Shown here in pieces: positions 26,001 through 35,861 of a DNA stretch of 64,000 nt. Numbering within the stretch: the first letter of the stretch is position 1; each line of letters begins with the position of its first letter. The stretch is from W0P28-013 sp964570565 (GTDB lineage Bacteria; Bacteroidota; Bacteroidia; Bacteroidales; Paludibacteraceae), in NCBI GenBank assembly GCA_964570565.1, contig CAZMYT010000003.1:248001-312000 (forward strand), written 5' to 3'. Made by a program: the position numbers and the translations under genes. Under the pieces are notes generated by a model. It worked only from the letters and a program-made list of their open reading frames with translations, searched no databases and had not been told where the DNA came from.

Positions 26001-26696
26001 ATGGAACAACGCATGAATCTAAAAGCGTGGGCGGAAGAGGATAAGCCACGCGAAAAATTACTAAAGAAAGGATTAAATGCACTCTGTGATGCAGAATTAC
26101 TGGCCATTTTATTGCGCACAGGTACTCGCAATGAAACGGTAGTGGAATTATCGCGACGTATATTGAATTCCGTATCGAACAACTTAGATGAGCTTGGGAA
26201 ACTCTCTATCAACGATTTACAAAAAGGATTCAAAGGCATTGGACAAACAAAAGCTATTACGCTTATTGCCGCTTTAGAACTCGGGCGACGTCGGAAGTTG
26301 GCACAAACATTGGAACGCACACAAATACGCGAAAGTTTAGATATTTACCACTATTTTGAACCTATTTTGGCGGATTTACCTCACGAAGAGTTTTGGATTT
26401 TACTCTTAAATCGTCATCATAAAATTATTCAAAGTGTGTGCATTAGCAAAGGCGGCGTAGCTGGTACAGTGGTAGACATTCGGCTTATTATGCGCCACGC
26501 GTTAGAACAATTGGCTTCTTCCATCGTCATTTGCCACAATCATCCTTCGGGCAATAAAAACCCAAGCGAAGGCGATCGTAAAATTACACAATCGATAAAG
26601 GAAGCTGGCCAATTAATGGAAATTCAATTGATTGATCACATTATTATTGCAGGCAAAACCTACTATAGTTTTGCAGACGAAGGTTTATTATATTAG
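26001..26696 (+). CDS. radC: RadC-family JAB-domain protein
   Basis: 231 residues from the ATG at 26001 (MEQRMNLKAWAEEDKPREKL). The in-frame ATG at 25953 lies inside the rpsT terminator stem and is rejected; 26013 is an alternative. Residues about 25-95 hold a helix-hairpin-helix segment (LQKGFKGIGQTKAITLIAALE), and the JAMM zinc motif is HNHPSGNKNPSEGD. RadC is named for DNA repair, but its biochemical role is unresolved. proB starts 2 nt after the stop. Confidence 0.93.
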   Translation: MEQRMNLKAWAEEDKPREKLLKKGLNALCDAELLAILLRTGTRNETVVELSRRILNSVSNNLDELGKLSINDLQKGFKGIGQTKAITLIAALELGRRRKLAQTLERTQIRESLDIYHYFEPILADLPHEEFWILLLNRHHKIIQSVCISKGGVAGTVVDIRLIMRHALEQLASSIVICHNHPSGNKNPSEGDRKITQSIKEAGQLMEIQLIDHIIIAGKTYYSFADEGLLY

Positions 26697-26698
26697 TT

Positions 26699-27775
26699 AT
26701 GAAGCAAAAACGTATCGCTATAAAAATTGGTAGCAATGTATTAACACGTGCCAACGGCACTTTAGATATTACGCGTATGTCGGCCTTGGTTGACCAACTA
26801 GCCTTTCTACACAAACAAGGCTTTCAATTGGTTGTGATTTCGTCAGGAGCCGTGGCGTCAGGTCGCAGCGAACTGAACCTTAATAAAAAACTAGATAGCG
26901 TAGAGCAACGCCAACTCTTCTCAGCAGTAGGACAAGCCAAACTTATCAATCGCTATTACGAGCTGTTTCGCGAACACGGCATTTCGGTGGGGCAAGTGCT
27001 CACCACCAAAGAAAATTTTGGTACACGTCGACATTACCTCAATCAACGTAACTGCATGCGCGTGATGCTCGAAAACAACGTTATTCCGATAGTGAATGAG
27101 AATGATACAATTTCGGTTTCAGAACTCATGTTTACCGATAATGACGAGTTATCAGGCATGATTGCCTCGATGATGAATGTACAGAAACTCATTATTTTGA
27201 GTAATATCGACGGCATTTATAACGGCTCGCCTAGCGACAAGGATTCCAAAGTTATTCCTACCATTTCAAAAGATGATTACATCGATACCTACATACAAGC
27301 CTCTAAGTCAACTTTCGGAAGAGGTGGTATGTTGACCAAAACTACCATTGCCCGCAAAATTGCAGAAGAAGGTATTGAAGTTATTATTGCTAATGGAACA
27401 AAAGAAGATATACTTATCAAATTATGCACGCAGCCACACACCACTATTTACACCCGATTTATTCCATCGAATAGCAACGTGTCGAGTGTAAAAAAATGGA
27501 TTGCACACTCCGAAGGATTTGCCAAAGGCGCCATTTACATCAACGAAAATGCTGAAAAAGCGCTCTGCGGCGCGAATGCCGTAAGTTTATTACCTATTGG
27601 CGTAGAGCGTATTGAAGGCGATTTTGAAAAAGATGATATTGTACAGATTATCGGACACAAGCAGACGCTTTTAGGTGTGGGCAAAACCCAAATAGACAGC
27701 GAAAAAGCACGTAATTTGATTGGTAAAAAAGGTCAAAAACCTATTATACACTACGACTATTTATATTTAGAATAA
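26699..27775 (+). CDS. proB: Glutamate 5-kinase
   Basis: 358 residues: amino-acid-kinase domain (residues 1 to about 255; KIGSNVLT, VVISSGAVASGRSEL, PIVNENDTIS, IDGIYNGSPSDKD, GRGGMLTKT) and a C-terminal PUA domain (about 275-355). It phosphorylates glutamate in the first step of proline synthesis and is usually feedback-inhibited by proline. proC lies 17 kb away and proA is not in the window. Confidence 0.96.
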   Translation: MKQKRIAIKIGSNVLTRANGTLDITRMSALVDQLAFLHKQGFQLVVISSGAVASGRSELNLNKKLDSVEQRQLFSAVGQAKLINRYYELFREHGISVGQVLTTKENFGTRRHYLNQRNCMRVMLENNVIPIVNENDTISVSELMFTDNDELSGMIASMMNVQKLIILSNIDGIYNGSPSDKDSKVIPTISKDDYIDTYIQASKSTFGRGGMLTKTTIARKIAEEGIEVIIANGTKEDILIKLCTQPHTTIYTRFIPSNSNVSSVKKWIAHSEGFAKGAIYINENAEKALCGANAVSLLPIGVERIEGDFEKDDIVQIIGHKQTLLGVGKTQIDSEKARNLIGKKGQKPIIHYDYLYLE

Positions 27776-27787
27776 CAAAATCCGTTA

Positions 27788-28225
27788 TTACAAAGATGTT
27801 TTTTTAGTGGTAAACAGTACATATTTACGAATAAAGAAAATCAGCGTGAACACTAAAATCATGGCAATCACTTTGGAGAACATGTAGTAAATCCCGATGC
27901 AATCGGTAAGAATCCACAAGAAAAAAACATTAAGTAACAAACCTAATGCACCAATAGCGGTAAACAAAATAAACTCCAACGGTTTATTTTTTACTTTCGA
28001 TTGATTAAATACCCAAAACGAACATAATAGATAGTTGATACCACCAGCACATAACGAGGAAAAGACAGATGACCACAAATAATAAACATGTGCGCATTCC
28101 GTCAGTAGATACATCAAACCTAACTCAAGCACAAAAGCGAAAGATCCCACCAAGGCGTTACGAAAAAACTGCAAAAGCGTACTATTTGCACTATTCACAA
28201 ACAATTTTGATAGGGTCTTGCCCAT
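27788..28225 (-). CDS. GtrA-family membrane protein
   Basis: 145 residues with four membrane helices (LVGSFAFVLELGLMYLLTE, LWSSVFSSLCAGGINYLLC, FILFTAIGALGLLLNVFFL, FSKVIAMILVFTLIFFIRKY). GtrA proteins are thought to flip or position polyprenyl-linked sugars, as in O-antigen glucosylation. It starts 9 nt after the amylase stop, so it sits in the alpha-glucan operon. A link to starch use is unexpected, and the adjacency could be incidental. Confidence 0.85.
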   Translation of the reverse strand: MGKTLSKLFVNSANSTLLQFFRNALVGSFAFVLELGLMYLLTECAHVYYLWSSVFSSLCAGGINYLLCSFWVFNQSKVKNKPLEFILFTAIGALGLLLNVFFLWILTDCIGIYYMFSKVIAMILVFTLIFFIRKYVLFTTKKTSL

Positions 28226-28234
28226 ATTCCCTAC

Positions 28235-30610
28235 TTATTTTAGGATTTCAAAACCGTAAGGCGGCAGTTTAATTTGAATTTTCCCGTCGTCTGTTTTCTT
28301 AAATTTGTTACCAAATGTGGCTGTCAATGCTTTTGCCGAAAGTCCGTGCGCGTTACAATCAATCAAAAAAGATTTAGCTGAAGCCGAATTATTTAATAAC
28401 ACGATGGCCTCTTGATCAAAGTATTTACGTGCATATACCCACGTGGCATCAGTGACTTGCAAATTGATAAAATCACCATAAATCAAAGCCAAATTGGTGC
28501 GTCGCAAATGATTAAGTTCGCTCACTTGATTAAACAGACGTTCTTCGCGAGAATTCCAATTGGTAAATCGCATCATACGACGACAATCGGGATCGTTCGC
28601 TCCTGTCATGCCAATTTCATCGCCATAATAGATAACCGGAACGCCTGGAATAGTCAAGTTGAATGCATGAAACAAAGCCAACTTTTTATAGGCGGTGCTA
28701 TCTGTAATACCAATTTCGCGTGTCCAAGCAGCCGCTTTGTAATCTTCGCCCACTTTTAAATCGCCCGAAGCCATCGCCATAAAACGAGGTTTGTCGTGAT
28801 TTCCACTAATATAACCCATCAAATTATGCGCTCCATAAACTTTCAAACTACTGCGCAAAATATTGCTCACACGCGTCAAGGTGCCACCACTCACGCCATT
28901 GAAAGCAGATGTAGCTTCATCAAATACATTAAAATCAAATTGTCCATCGAGCATACCGCTGTTCACGTAACTAGCCATTAATTCTGGACTTCCGTACGAT
29001 TCACCAATTTGATAGAACTTACCTTGAGGGTCATATTCTTTCAATTTATAAGTCAACAAACGCCAATATTCTTCATTCACATGCTTGCAAGCATCGTGAC
29101 GGAAACCGTCGATATTAAATTCTGACATCCAAAACATAGCAGAATCTACCATCATACTCACTACTTTAGGATTGCCAAAATCAAGCGATGGCATAAACGT
29201 ATCGAACCAAGTAGTTAAGCGTTGTTCATCCCACAACTGCGTATTCATACGACCATCAGGCAAATAAAGTGGCGTGGCATATTCTGGATGATTTTTATAT
29301 AATGGATGATCTTGATGCACATGATTGGCCACATAATCAAGCAACACATTAATACCATGCGCATGTGCTTCGGCAACCATCCCTTTTAATTCTTCATTCG
29401 TGCCAAATCGAAAATCTACTTTAGATGATGATATAGGCCAATAACCGTGGTAACCCGCGAATTTGGTTTTACCAACTTCAGAATAACCATAAGGTTCCAT
29501 GGGGTTTTGGTTCAATGGTGAAACCCATAACGTATTGACTCCCAATTTAGTAAAATAACCATCCATAATTTCTTGTTGCAGACCCGCCAAATCACCGCCT
29601 TGATAATCGGCTTTTGGATTTACGTCGGGTCGATTCATAGGGTGATCATTTTGGGGATTACCATTTTTAAAGCGGTCGACCAACATGAAATAAATAATAT
29701 TGGCATATTTATCGTGACGTGTGATGTTAGCCGTATTTTGTAACACTTCGCCACGGTCGAGTGGCACCAAAATATCGTTGCTCACGCCATATTGGTTGAC
29801 ACCCCACACACGTATATACGAACGCTCTAATTCAGATGCTTCACGTGGTAATTTAACACTAATGCCTTCATCTGTTAATGTGATAAAATCGGCAGGTAAA
29901 CGGTAGTTTTGCCAATAAGCATACACTTTAGTCACTTCATTGGTAAATGAAAGTTCAATCTGTTTACGACTAAATGTCTTCGTATGCAACACAGGAAATT
30001 CTGACTCATAACCATCAACTTGTAAAATGGAATTGAATTTACCATAACCATTGTCCACCTTATTAGGATTCGTAGAATCGTGATTTTGTTCACCATCAAT
30101 AAGCAGTTGGTATAAATAAGTGCCTGGGCTTAAATGCAACGTCACTTCGTATATACTGTCGGCATTCAGTTGCAAATCGGGCGACATAGAGGCAACCCAA
30201 TTGTTCATTTGTCCTGCAATCTGTACACGTCCCAACGGTTTTCCCTGTGGGTTATAAGTAAACACATAATCAATCTTATCAGATTTGCGTGCCGGCACAG
30301 AATAAGGCACTCCCGATACCCAAAACTGAATATCTACAAATTGCGGTAAATTCTTAGGAGCCGTCACCACCAATTTCAGTTTATCGGCGGACAAAGCACA
30401 CTGCACATCAGCAAAATCACAAGTGACGGAATCAATGTCTTCACATTGCGGAATAAAATCTTGCGTGTAAATCTGATTGTCGCCTTCACTAAGCGTTAAC
30501 AACGAATTAAGACCAACCACTTTACCTGAATCGGCTGGTAAATCGAGTGCTGGCTGGGAACACGCCACAGCTACCAACATCAGAACGGAACTAAAAACTA
30601 TTTTTTTCAT
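28235..30610 (-). CDS. Lipid-anchored GH13 alpha-amylase-family enzyme
   Basis: 791 residues. Lipoprotein signal MKKIVFSSVLMLVAVAC (C17). Then a beta domain (about 25-120), a CBM48-like glycogen-binding module (about 130-215; GRVQIAGQMNNWVASMSPDL), another beta domain (about 220-295) and the GH13 barrel (about 300-700). The catalytic triad is D505 (GFRHDA), E537 (IGESYGSPE) and D606 (GNHDKPR). The nearby LLDYVANHVH is conserved region I. It should cleave alpha-1,4-glucans at the outer membrane, probably the cell surface, like SusG; side of the membrane is inference. Operon with the SusA-like enzyme and transporter. Confidence 0.93.
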   Translation of the reverse strand: MKKIVFSSVLMLVAVACSQPALDLPADSGKVVGLNSLLTLSEGDNQIYTQDFIPQCEDIDSVTCDFADVQCALSADKLKLVVTAPKNLPQFVDIQFWVSGVPYSVPARKSDKIDYVFTYNPQGKPLGRVQIAGQMNNWVASMSPDLQLNADSIYEVTLHLSPGTYLYQLLIDGEQNHDSTNPNKVDNGYGKFNSILQVDGYESEFPVLHTKTFSRKQIELSFTNEVTKVYAYWQNYRLPADFITLTDEGISVKLPREASELERSYIRVWGVNQYGVSNDILVPLDRGEVLQNTANITRHDKYANIIYFMLVDRFKNGNPQNDHPMNRPDVNPKADYQGGDLAGLQQEIMDGYFTKLGVNTLWVSPLNQNPMEPYGYSEVGKTKFAGYHGYWPISSSKVDFRFGTNEELKGMVAEAHAHGINVLLDYVANHVHQDHPLYKNHPEYATPLYLPDGRMNTQLWDEQRLTTWFDTFMPSLDFGNPKVVSMMVDSAMFWMSEFNIDGFRHDACKHVNEEYWRLLTYKLKEYDPQGKFYQIGESYGSPELMASYVNSGMLDGQFDFNVFDEATSAFNGVSGGTLTRVSNILRSSLKVYGAHNLMGYISGNHDKPRFMAMASGDLKVGEDYKAAAWTREIGITDSTAYKKLALFHAFNLTIPGVPVIYYGDEIGMTGANDPDCRRMMRFTNWNSREERLFNQVSELNHLRRTNLALIYGDFINLQVTDATWVYARKYFDQEAIVLLNNSASAKSFLIDCNAHGLSAKALTATFGNKFKKTDDGKIQIKLPPYGFEILK

Positions 30611-30632
30611 AATAGATAATGATATGATAAAT

Positions 30633-32474
30633 TTACTGAATGTCTAACACTAAAACTGTTTTAGCTGGAAGTAATATCGTTTTATTCAATTCTACAGATT
30701 CACGAGTTGTTACCTCAATGGCTTTTTTGCCTTGAATCTGCATTTCATCAAAACGCGCTAAATCGAGTTGTTTGTCTTCTTTGTTATTATTGGCCACCAC
30801 CATAACGGTTTTATGGTCATCGTAACGAAAATAGACATAAATACCATCATACGGAATAAATTGTTTCATGCGACCAGTCTGCAACGCTGGCGATTGTTTA
30901 CGAAAATCCAAAAGTGCTTTCAAATAAGTAAATATTTCCTGTTCTGTTTCGGTTCTCTGCGAAACTTGAAATGCATTGCGCGTATCAGTAGCCCAACCTC
31001 CAGGAAAATCGAAACGATGACCTTCATAATTCCCAGCAATACCATCGAGCATAATTTCGGTGCCATAATATATTTGAGGATAACCACGTGTTGTACAAAG
31101 CATTGCCAAAGCCATTTTGTAAATAGAAATGTCACCTTTGGCAACCGTTGCATAACGATTGATATCGTGATTATCCAAGAAATTCATTACTAAATTGGGA
31201 TTAGCGTAGACAAAATCTTGGGCATAATGGTTATAAAAACGAATCATACCTTTATCCCACGATTCATTTTCTGTAAAAGCGGTTTCAAACACATCTTTCA
31301 GCACAAAATCCATCACACTTTGCAAATGCGAATCAAATCCATCTTTATTATTGTTACCCGATTGATAATAGGCAATTTCGGCTGGAATTTTTACCCAACA
31401 CTCACCCACCACATTCATCTGTTTATATTCGTCGCGAATACGTTGAATAAACCGAGCTGCCGTGCGAATATTGTTATAAGGATACGTATCTACACGCATA
31501 CCATCAATGTTCGCCAATTCAATCCAATAAATATACACTTGCGATAAATAATCGAACAATAACGGATTTTCCAGATTTAAATCGGGCATATTGGGCGCAA
31601 ACCAACCTTTGGCCAAGCGTGTTCTATCAAACTCGGAAGCGTGCGGATCTGTCCAAGCGGTCATACGGTAATTGGACCCTGTGTACAAATCCCAGCGATT
31701 GAACCAATCTTTTGCTGGTACATCTTTGTTCCACCAATGAGCTGCGCCGCAATGATTTGGCACCACATCAATCAATAATTTGAGTTGATTTTTGTGGCAT
31801 TCATCAGATAATTTACGATAATCGTCAGCGGTACCCAGACGTGGATCAATTTTGTAATAATCGCCACACGCGTAATGATGATAAGAATAATTGGAATCGT
31901 TATTATCAAAAAAAGGAGTTGGCCAAACAGCTGTACAGCCCAGTTCGGCGATGTGAGGTAAATGATTAATAATTCCCTGAATGTCGCCACCATGACGTGC
32001 ACCTAAATCATTGCGATTGACAGTTTGTACATAACCTTTCACATTATCATTGGCAGGATTTCCGTTTGCAAAACGATCGGGCATCAGCAAGTAAATAGCA
32101 TCAGCCGATGTAAAACTTGCACGGTCGGCAGAACCTTCACGACGCGGTTTGAATTCGTAATTAACAACTTGTTTTTTACAACCATTTTTGATTATGAGTT
32201 GATATTTCCCAGCGGTCACACCAGCGGTGTTTACATACACAAACAAAAAGTTAGGATTATCTGTTTTTTCAACACGTGAGATAGAAATTGCGTCATCTGC
32301 AAAACTAATGTCACATTGCGCCACATTGGACCCATGTAGCATCAATTGTAACTCTGTATTAGCCATGCCCGACCACCACGAAAGTGGTTCTACACGGTCA
32401 ACCAGTACAGGCGCTTTAGCAAAAGAAACTAAAGCTGATAAACTAAATACCAAACAAACGATTATTTTTTTCAT
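30633..32474 (-). CDS. SusA-like periplasmic neopullulanase/cyclomaltodextrinase (GH13)
   Basis: 613 residues from the ATG at 32474 (an in-frame TTG lies 6 nt upstream). Cleavable signal peptide (MKKIIVCLVFSLSALVSFA). Cyclomaltodextrinase N-terminal beta domain (about 22-120; RVEPLSWWSGMANTELQLML), GH13 barrel with D329 (GMRVDTYPYN), E358 (VVGECWVKI) and D437 (FLDNHDINR), and the matching C-terminal beta domain. In Bacteroides, SusA degrades imported malto-oligosaccharides in the periplasm. Placed between the transporter and the surface amylase genes, this suggests the same division of labour. Confidence 0.93.
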   Translation of the reverse strand: MKKIIVCLVFSLSALVSFAKAPVLVDRVEPLSWWSGMANTELQLMLHGSNVAQCDISFADDAISISRVEKTDNPNFLFVYVNTAGVTAGKYQLIIKNGCKKQVVNYEFKPRREGSADRASFTSADAIYLLMPDRFANGNPANDNVKGYVQTVNRNDLGARHGGDIQGIINHLPHIAELGCTAVWPTPFFDNNDSNYSYHHYACGDYYKIDPRLGTADDYRKLSDECHKNQLKLLIDVVPNHCGAAHWWNKDVPAKDWFNRWDLYTGSNYRMTAWTDPHASEFDRTRLAKGWFAPNMPDLNLENPLLFDYLSQVYIYWIELANIDGMRVDTYPYNNIRTAARFIQRIRDEYKQMNVVGECWVKIPAEIAYYQSGNNNKDGFDSHLQSVMDFVLKDVFETAFTENESWDKGMIRFYNHYAQDFVYANPNLVMNFLDNHDINRYATVAKGDISIYKMALAMLCTTRGYPQIYYGTEIMLDGIAGNYEGHRFDFPGGWATDTRNAFQVSQRTETEQEIFTYLKALLDFRKQSPALQTGRMKQFIPYDGIYVYFRYDDHKTVMVVANNNKEDKQLDLARFDEMQIQGKKAIEVTTRESVELNKTILLPAKTVLVLDIQ

Positions 32475-32486
32475 ACGCAATCAAAA

Positions 32487-33794
32487 CTATGCATTTTTAT
32501 GTTCTTTGATGAGCAACGTACAACCTGCGGCAATAACCAAAAATAGACCCGCTAACGCCAACATATACACTTGGTGACCGCCAACTAAATATAAAAGGCT
32601 GCCTCCCACTAAGGCAGCTACAATTTGAGGCAAACAAATCGTACCATTGAATAAACCAAGATAAGCACCCATGTGTTTCCCTGAAATATTATTGGTTAAA
32701 ATAGTAAAAGGTACCGCCAACATAGCAGCCCAAGCACAACCAATAAGCAGATACGAAACAAACAACCAATAAGGATTATGGAAAAACAGAGTCGACACAA
32801 AACCAACACCACCCAACACTAAACTTAATGCATACACCAATTTGCGATTTTTGAACAGAGGAATGACCATCGCCCAAAGCACAGAACCAACGGCTTGTAC
32901 GGCAAACAACACGCCAACCCAATTTCCAGCTTCTTGATAACCAGCCGAAACCGTATCGGTTGTTCCCCAACACGTGTCGGCAATAGCACCATTCGTATAA
33001 GTCCACATATACATAAAAGCTGCCCAGCTAAAAAACTGCACCAGTCCAACAGTCCAAAATACTTTAGGCGCATGTAACAGAAGTTGAAATACATTCATTT
33101 TAGTATGTTCTTCACTTTCTGTAATGCCATGAAATTCAGCATATTCCTTAGGCGGCATTTCTTTTACTTTGAGGGACGTATACAGTACACAAAGAATTAA
33201 AATAGCTGCTCCTACGTAAAACGAATAAATCACGGAATCGGGCACTACACCTTCAGCCGCTATATTGCTCACGCCGATAAATGTAAAAATAAATGGGAAC
33301 AAATAACCCACCAAACTACCAGCATTACACAAAAAACTTTGGATAGAATAAGCGAGCCCTTTCTGTTTTTCGTTAACTAAATCGCCCACTAACATTTTAA
33401 ACGGCTGCATTGCCATATTAATACTGGTATCGAGCAACATCAACGAAAGCAAACCAAACAACATAGCCGAACCAACAGTCAAGCCAAAACTACCTGCATT
33501 GGGCAACAATACCATCACTAAAACCGCCACTAAAGCACCCACAAAAAGATAGGGAATTCGTCGACCAAAACGTGTCCAAGTTTTGTCGCTCATCACGCCA
33601 ACTACTGGCTGCACAAGAATCCCCATCAAAGGTGGTAATATCCAGAAATAACTTAAATTATGCGGATCAGCACCAAGCGTAGCAAATATACGACTGATAT
33701 TAGCACTTTGCAGCGCGTAAGCAATTTGTACCCCAAAAAATCCAAAACTAATATTCCATAATTTCAGAAAACTCAAATCTGGCTTTGTTTTCAT
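32487..33794 (-). CDS. MFS sugar transporter (SLC45/maltose type)
   Basis: 435 residues with about 12 membrane helices. The opening LWNISFGFFGVQIAYALQSA and the loop GVMSDKTWTRFGRRIPYLF are hallmarks of the Bacteroidota SLC45-like sugar transporters. It should import maltose or malto-oligosaccharides across the inner membrane, with proton symport being usual. First gene of the alpha-glucan operon, 35 nt downstream of a perfect promoter. Confidence 0.9.
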   Translation of the reverse strand: MKTKPDLSFLKLWNISFGFFGVQIAYALQSANISRIFATLGADPHNLSYFWILPPLMGILVQPVVGVMSDKTWTRFGRRIPYLFVGALVAVLVMVLLPNAGSFGLTVGSAMLFGLLSLMLLDTSINMAMQPFKMLVGDLVNEKQKGLAYSIQSFLCNAGSLVGYLFPFIFTFIGVSNIAAEGVVPDSVIYSFYVGAAILILCVLYTSLKVKEMPPKEYAEFHGITESEEHTKMNVFQLLLHAPKVFWTVGLVQFFSWAAFMYMWTYTNGAIADTCWGTTDTVSAGYQEAGNWVGVLFAVQAVGSVLWAMVIPLFKNRKLVYALSLVLGGVGFVSTLFFHNPYWLFVSYLLIGCAWAAMLAVPFTILTNNISGKHMGAYLGLFNGTICLPQIVAALVGGSLLYLVGGHQVYMLALAGLFLVIAAGCTLLIKEHKNA

Positions 33795-33824
33795 AGTTTT
33801 ATATGCGATTTAGCAAACTCCCGC

Positions 33825-33855
33825 CAAAGATAGATGATTTTTTAAACTAGTCAAA
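33825..33855 (-). promoter_or_regulatory. Promoter of the alpha-glucan operon
   Basis: Minus-strand TTTG (33855-33852), 19 nt, TATCTTTG (33832-33825). No further operator was recognised. Confidence 0.8.
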
Positions 33856-33929
33856 AGAAATGCCCATTTTTTTACGCTCGCTCAAAAGAAAAATTACACC
33901 CATTTTAAGCTGAAAATAGCACGATTTAA

Positions 33930-33959
33930 TTGCCATTATGGAAATTTGTTGTATTTTTG
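33930..33959 (+). promoter_or_regulatory. Promoter of frr
   Basis: TTG (33930-33932), 19 nt, TATTTTTG (33952-33959), 49 nt before the ATG. Confidence 0.75.
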
Positions 33960-34008
33960 TTCGAACTTTTGATTTTACAACACTATTAATCCTATAAATA
34001 ACACAATT

Positions 34009-34575
34009 ATGTCTGACGAGAGAGTAAAAAAATACCTCGATGTAGCTGCCGAAGAAATGGATGCATCGGTATTATTTTTAGATGAAGCCTTAGCACATAT
34101 TCGTGCTGGTAAAGCCAATACACGTATTTTAGACGGTGTTCGTGTAGAATATTATGGCGGACTAGTTCCACTTGCCAATGTTGCTACCGTAACCACACCA
34201 GATGCTAAAACTATTCAAGTTCAACCTTGGGAAAAAGGATTAATTCCAATTATCGAAAAAGCCCTTCTTGGCTCTGACGTTGGTATTACGCCTATGAACA
34301 ACGGTGAAACCATACGTTTGTGTATTCCTCCCGTGACCGAAGAACGCCGTAAACAGTTGGTAAAAATTGCAAGTGGCGCAGTAGAAGAAGCCAAAGTAAG
34401 TATTCGTAATGCGCGTCGCGAAGCTATTGATAAGTTGAAAAAAGAGGTAAAAAATGGTCTACCTGAAGATGTTGAAAAAGACGGCGAAGCAGAAGTTCAA
34501 AAAGTACACGATAAATTTATCAAGAAAGTAGAAGAGATGCTTGCAGCCAAAGAAAAGGAAATTATGACCGTATAA
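34009..34575 (+). CDS. frr: Ribosome recycling factor
   Basis: 188 residues, the usual length. Three-helix bundle opening with DVAAEEMDASVLFLDEALAH and containing IRAGKANTRILDGVRVEYYG; the end is lysine/glutamate-rich (KVEEMLAAKEKEIMTV). With EF-G it splits post-termination ribosomes. Own promoter and terminator-like hairpin, so a single-gene unit; pyrH is not adjacent. Confidence 0.97.
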   Translation: MSDERVKKYLDVAAEEMDASVLFLDEALAHIRAGKANTRILDGVRVEYYGGLVPLANVATVTTPDAKTIQVQPWEKGLIPIIEKALLGSDVGITPMNNGETIRLCIPPVTEERRKQLVKIASGAVEEAKVSIRNARREAIDKLKKEVKNGLPEDVEKDGEAEVQKVHDKFIKKVEEMLAAKEKEIMTV

Positions 34576-34612
34576 TACTTTGCGCAATACTAACAATAAT
34601 ATTCAATAACAG

Positions 34613-34658
34613 ACAGATTCTACTGGTTATTATCATAACAGTCGGTAGAATCTGTTTC
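34613..34658 (+). terminator. Terminator-like hairpin after frr
   Basis: ACAGATTCTAC (34613-34623) and GTAGAATCTGT (34645-34655), with a nested GTTAT/ATAAC hairpin and a short T run. Confidence 0.7.
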
Positions 34659-34693
34659 TTGCTTAATAGAATTCAAAAAGCGTGTTTTTAGCC

Positions 34694-35845
34694 ATGACAG
34701 ATACAACCCAAAGAAGACTGTTTTTATTCATAATTAGTAGCTTATGGATAGGCATTGGCTTGCACGCACAAACCGACAGTATAGCAACCGTAACAGACTC
34801 TGTAACACCGAACAAAATATCACGTTGGGATTCGCTCTTTGACTGGAATTTTTTAGCCGTGCCAACCATCGCCTATCAACCTGAAACCAATTGGTCTTTT
34901 GGTTTGGCTGGTGCTTATTATTTCAAACTGAATGACGAAAAAACAAGCGATATTGGATTCGATATGGCTTATACACTGAACAAACAGTGGAATGTAAACG
35001 TATTGTCAACCATGTATTTCGGAGGCAATAAACGTTGGTTTATGTATAGCAATGTGGGATTTAAACGCTATCCCGATTTGTTTTATGGCATTGGGAACCA
35101 CACCAACCAACTACTGGCAACGCCCATTCATTATTCGTCGGACAATGTATATTTAACCGCACAACCACAATATTACATCACCGACCATTGGATTGTAGGA
35201 GCTAATATAACTCTGCGTTGGGAACAAGCATCGACTACGGCGAACCTCGATTCTATTGGTACATTTTGCTCAACCTCAGGTTTAGAAAAACCTTATTTCA
35301 TGGTTGGATTAGGTGGCATCATTTCGTACGACTCGCGTGACCAACAATTTTATCCTTCACGAGGTATCTTTTTCAAAACTGTAGCCAGTTATTACGAACC
35401 GTATTTAGGAAGCACTTACCGCATGGGTAAAATTTCTGCCGACTTTCGCTACTTTGTGCCTATTTATAAGGAGTTAGTATTCGGTTGGCAAGCTTCTACA
35501 GAATGGACCTTTGGTGACGAAAAACCATTTCAACTACTGCCCACATTAGGCGGTATGGATGTAGTACGTGGCATACGCCGAGGCACTTGGAGTAATGATG
35601 TGATGATGGCCTTACAAGCCGAACTGCGCATACCTATTTGGCGATTTTTGAAAGGCTCTATTTTTACCAGCATTGGCGATGTGTATAATTTAGACGATTG
35701 GCAATGGAGCACACCTAAAATAGGTTATGGAGCCGGCTTGCGGGTTGCATTAAATAAAGCAAAAGTAAATGTACGATTTGATGTGGCACGACAAAATTAC
35801 GATAACAACTGGAGTTTTTACTTGACTATAAAAGAGGCTTTTTAA
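34694..35845 (+). CDS. Omp85/BamA-type outer-membrane barrel protein
   Basis: 383 residues from the ATG at 34694; a GTG 12 nt upstream is less likely. Signal peptide ends near LHAQ. The protein lacks POTRA domains and consists of a barrel with alternating aromatic strands; the C-terminal half (GLGGIISYDSRDQQFYPSRG, GKISADFRYFVPIYKE, LPTLGGMDVVRGIRRGTW) matches the Omp85 surface-antigen domain, including a VRGxRxG-type loop-6 motif. Such short barrels may secrete a partner or act in lipid transport. rsgA follows after 16 nt. Confidence 0.85.
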   Translation: MTDTTQRRLFLFIISSLWIGIGLHAQTDSIATVTDSVTPNKISRWDSLFDWNFLAVPTIAYQPETNWSFGLAGAYYFKLNDEKTSDIGFDMAYTLNKQWNVNVLSTMYFGGNKRWFMYSNVGFKRYPDLFYGIGNHTNQLLATPIHYSSDNVYLTAQPQYYITDHWIVGANITLRWEQASTTANLDSIGTFCSTSGLEKPYFMVGLGGIISYDSRDQQFYPSRGIFFKTVASYYEPYLGSTYRMGKISADFRYFVPIYKELVFGWQASTEWTFGDEKPFQLLPTLGGMDVVRGIRRGTWSNDVMMALQAELRIPIWRFLKGSIFTSIGDVYNLDDWQWSTPKIGYGAGLRVALNKAKVNVRFDVARQNYDNNWSFYLTIKEAF

Positions 35846-35861
35846 AGGAATTTGAACAATT

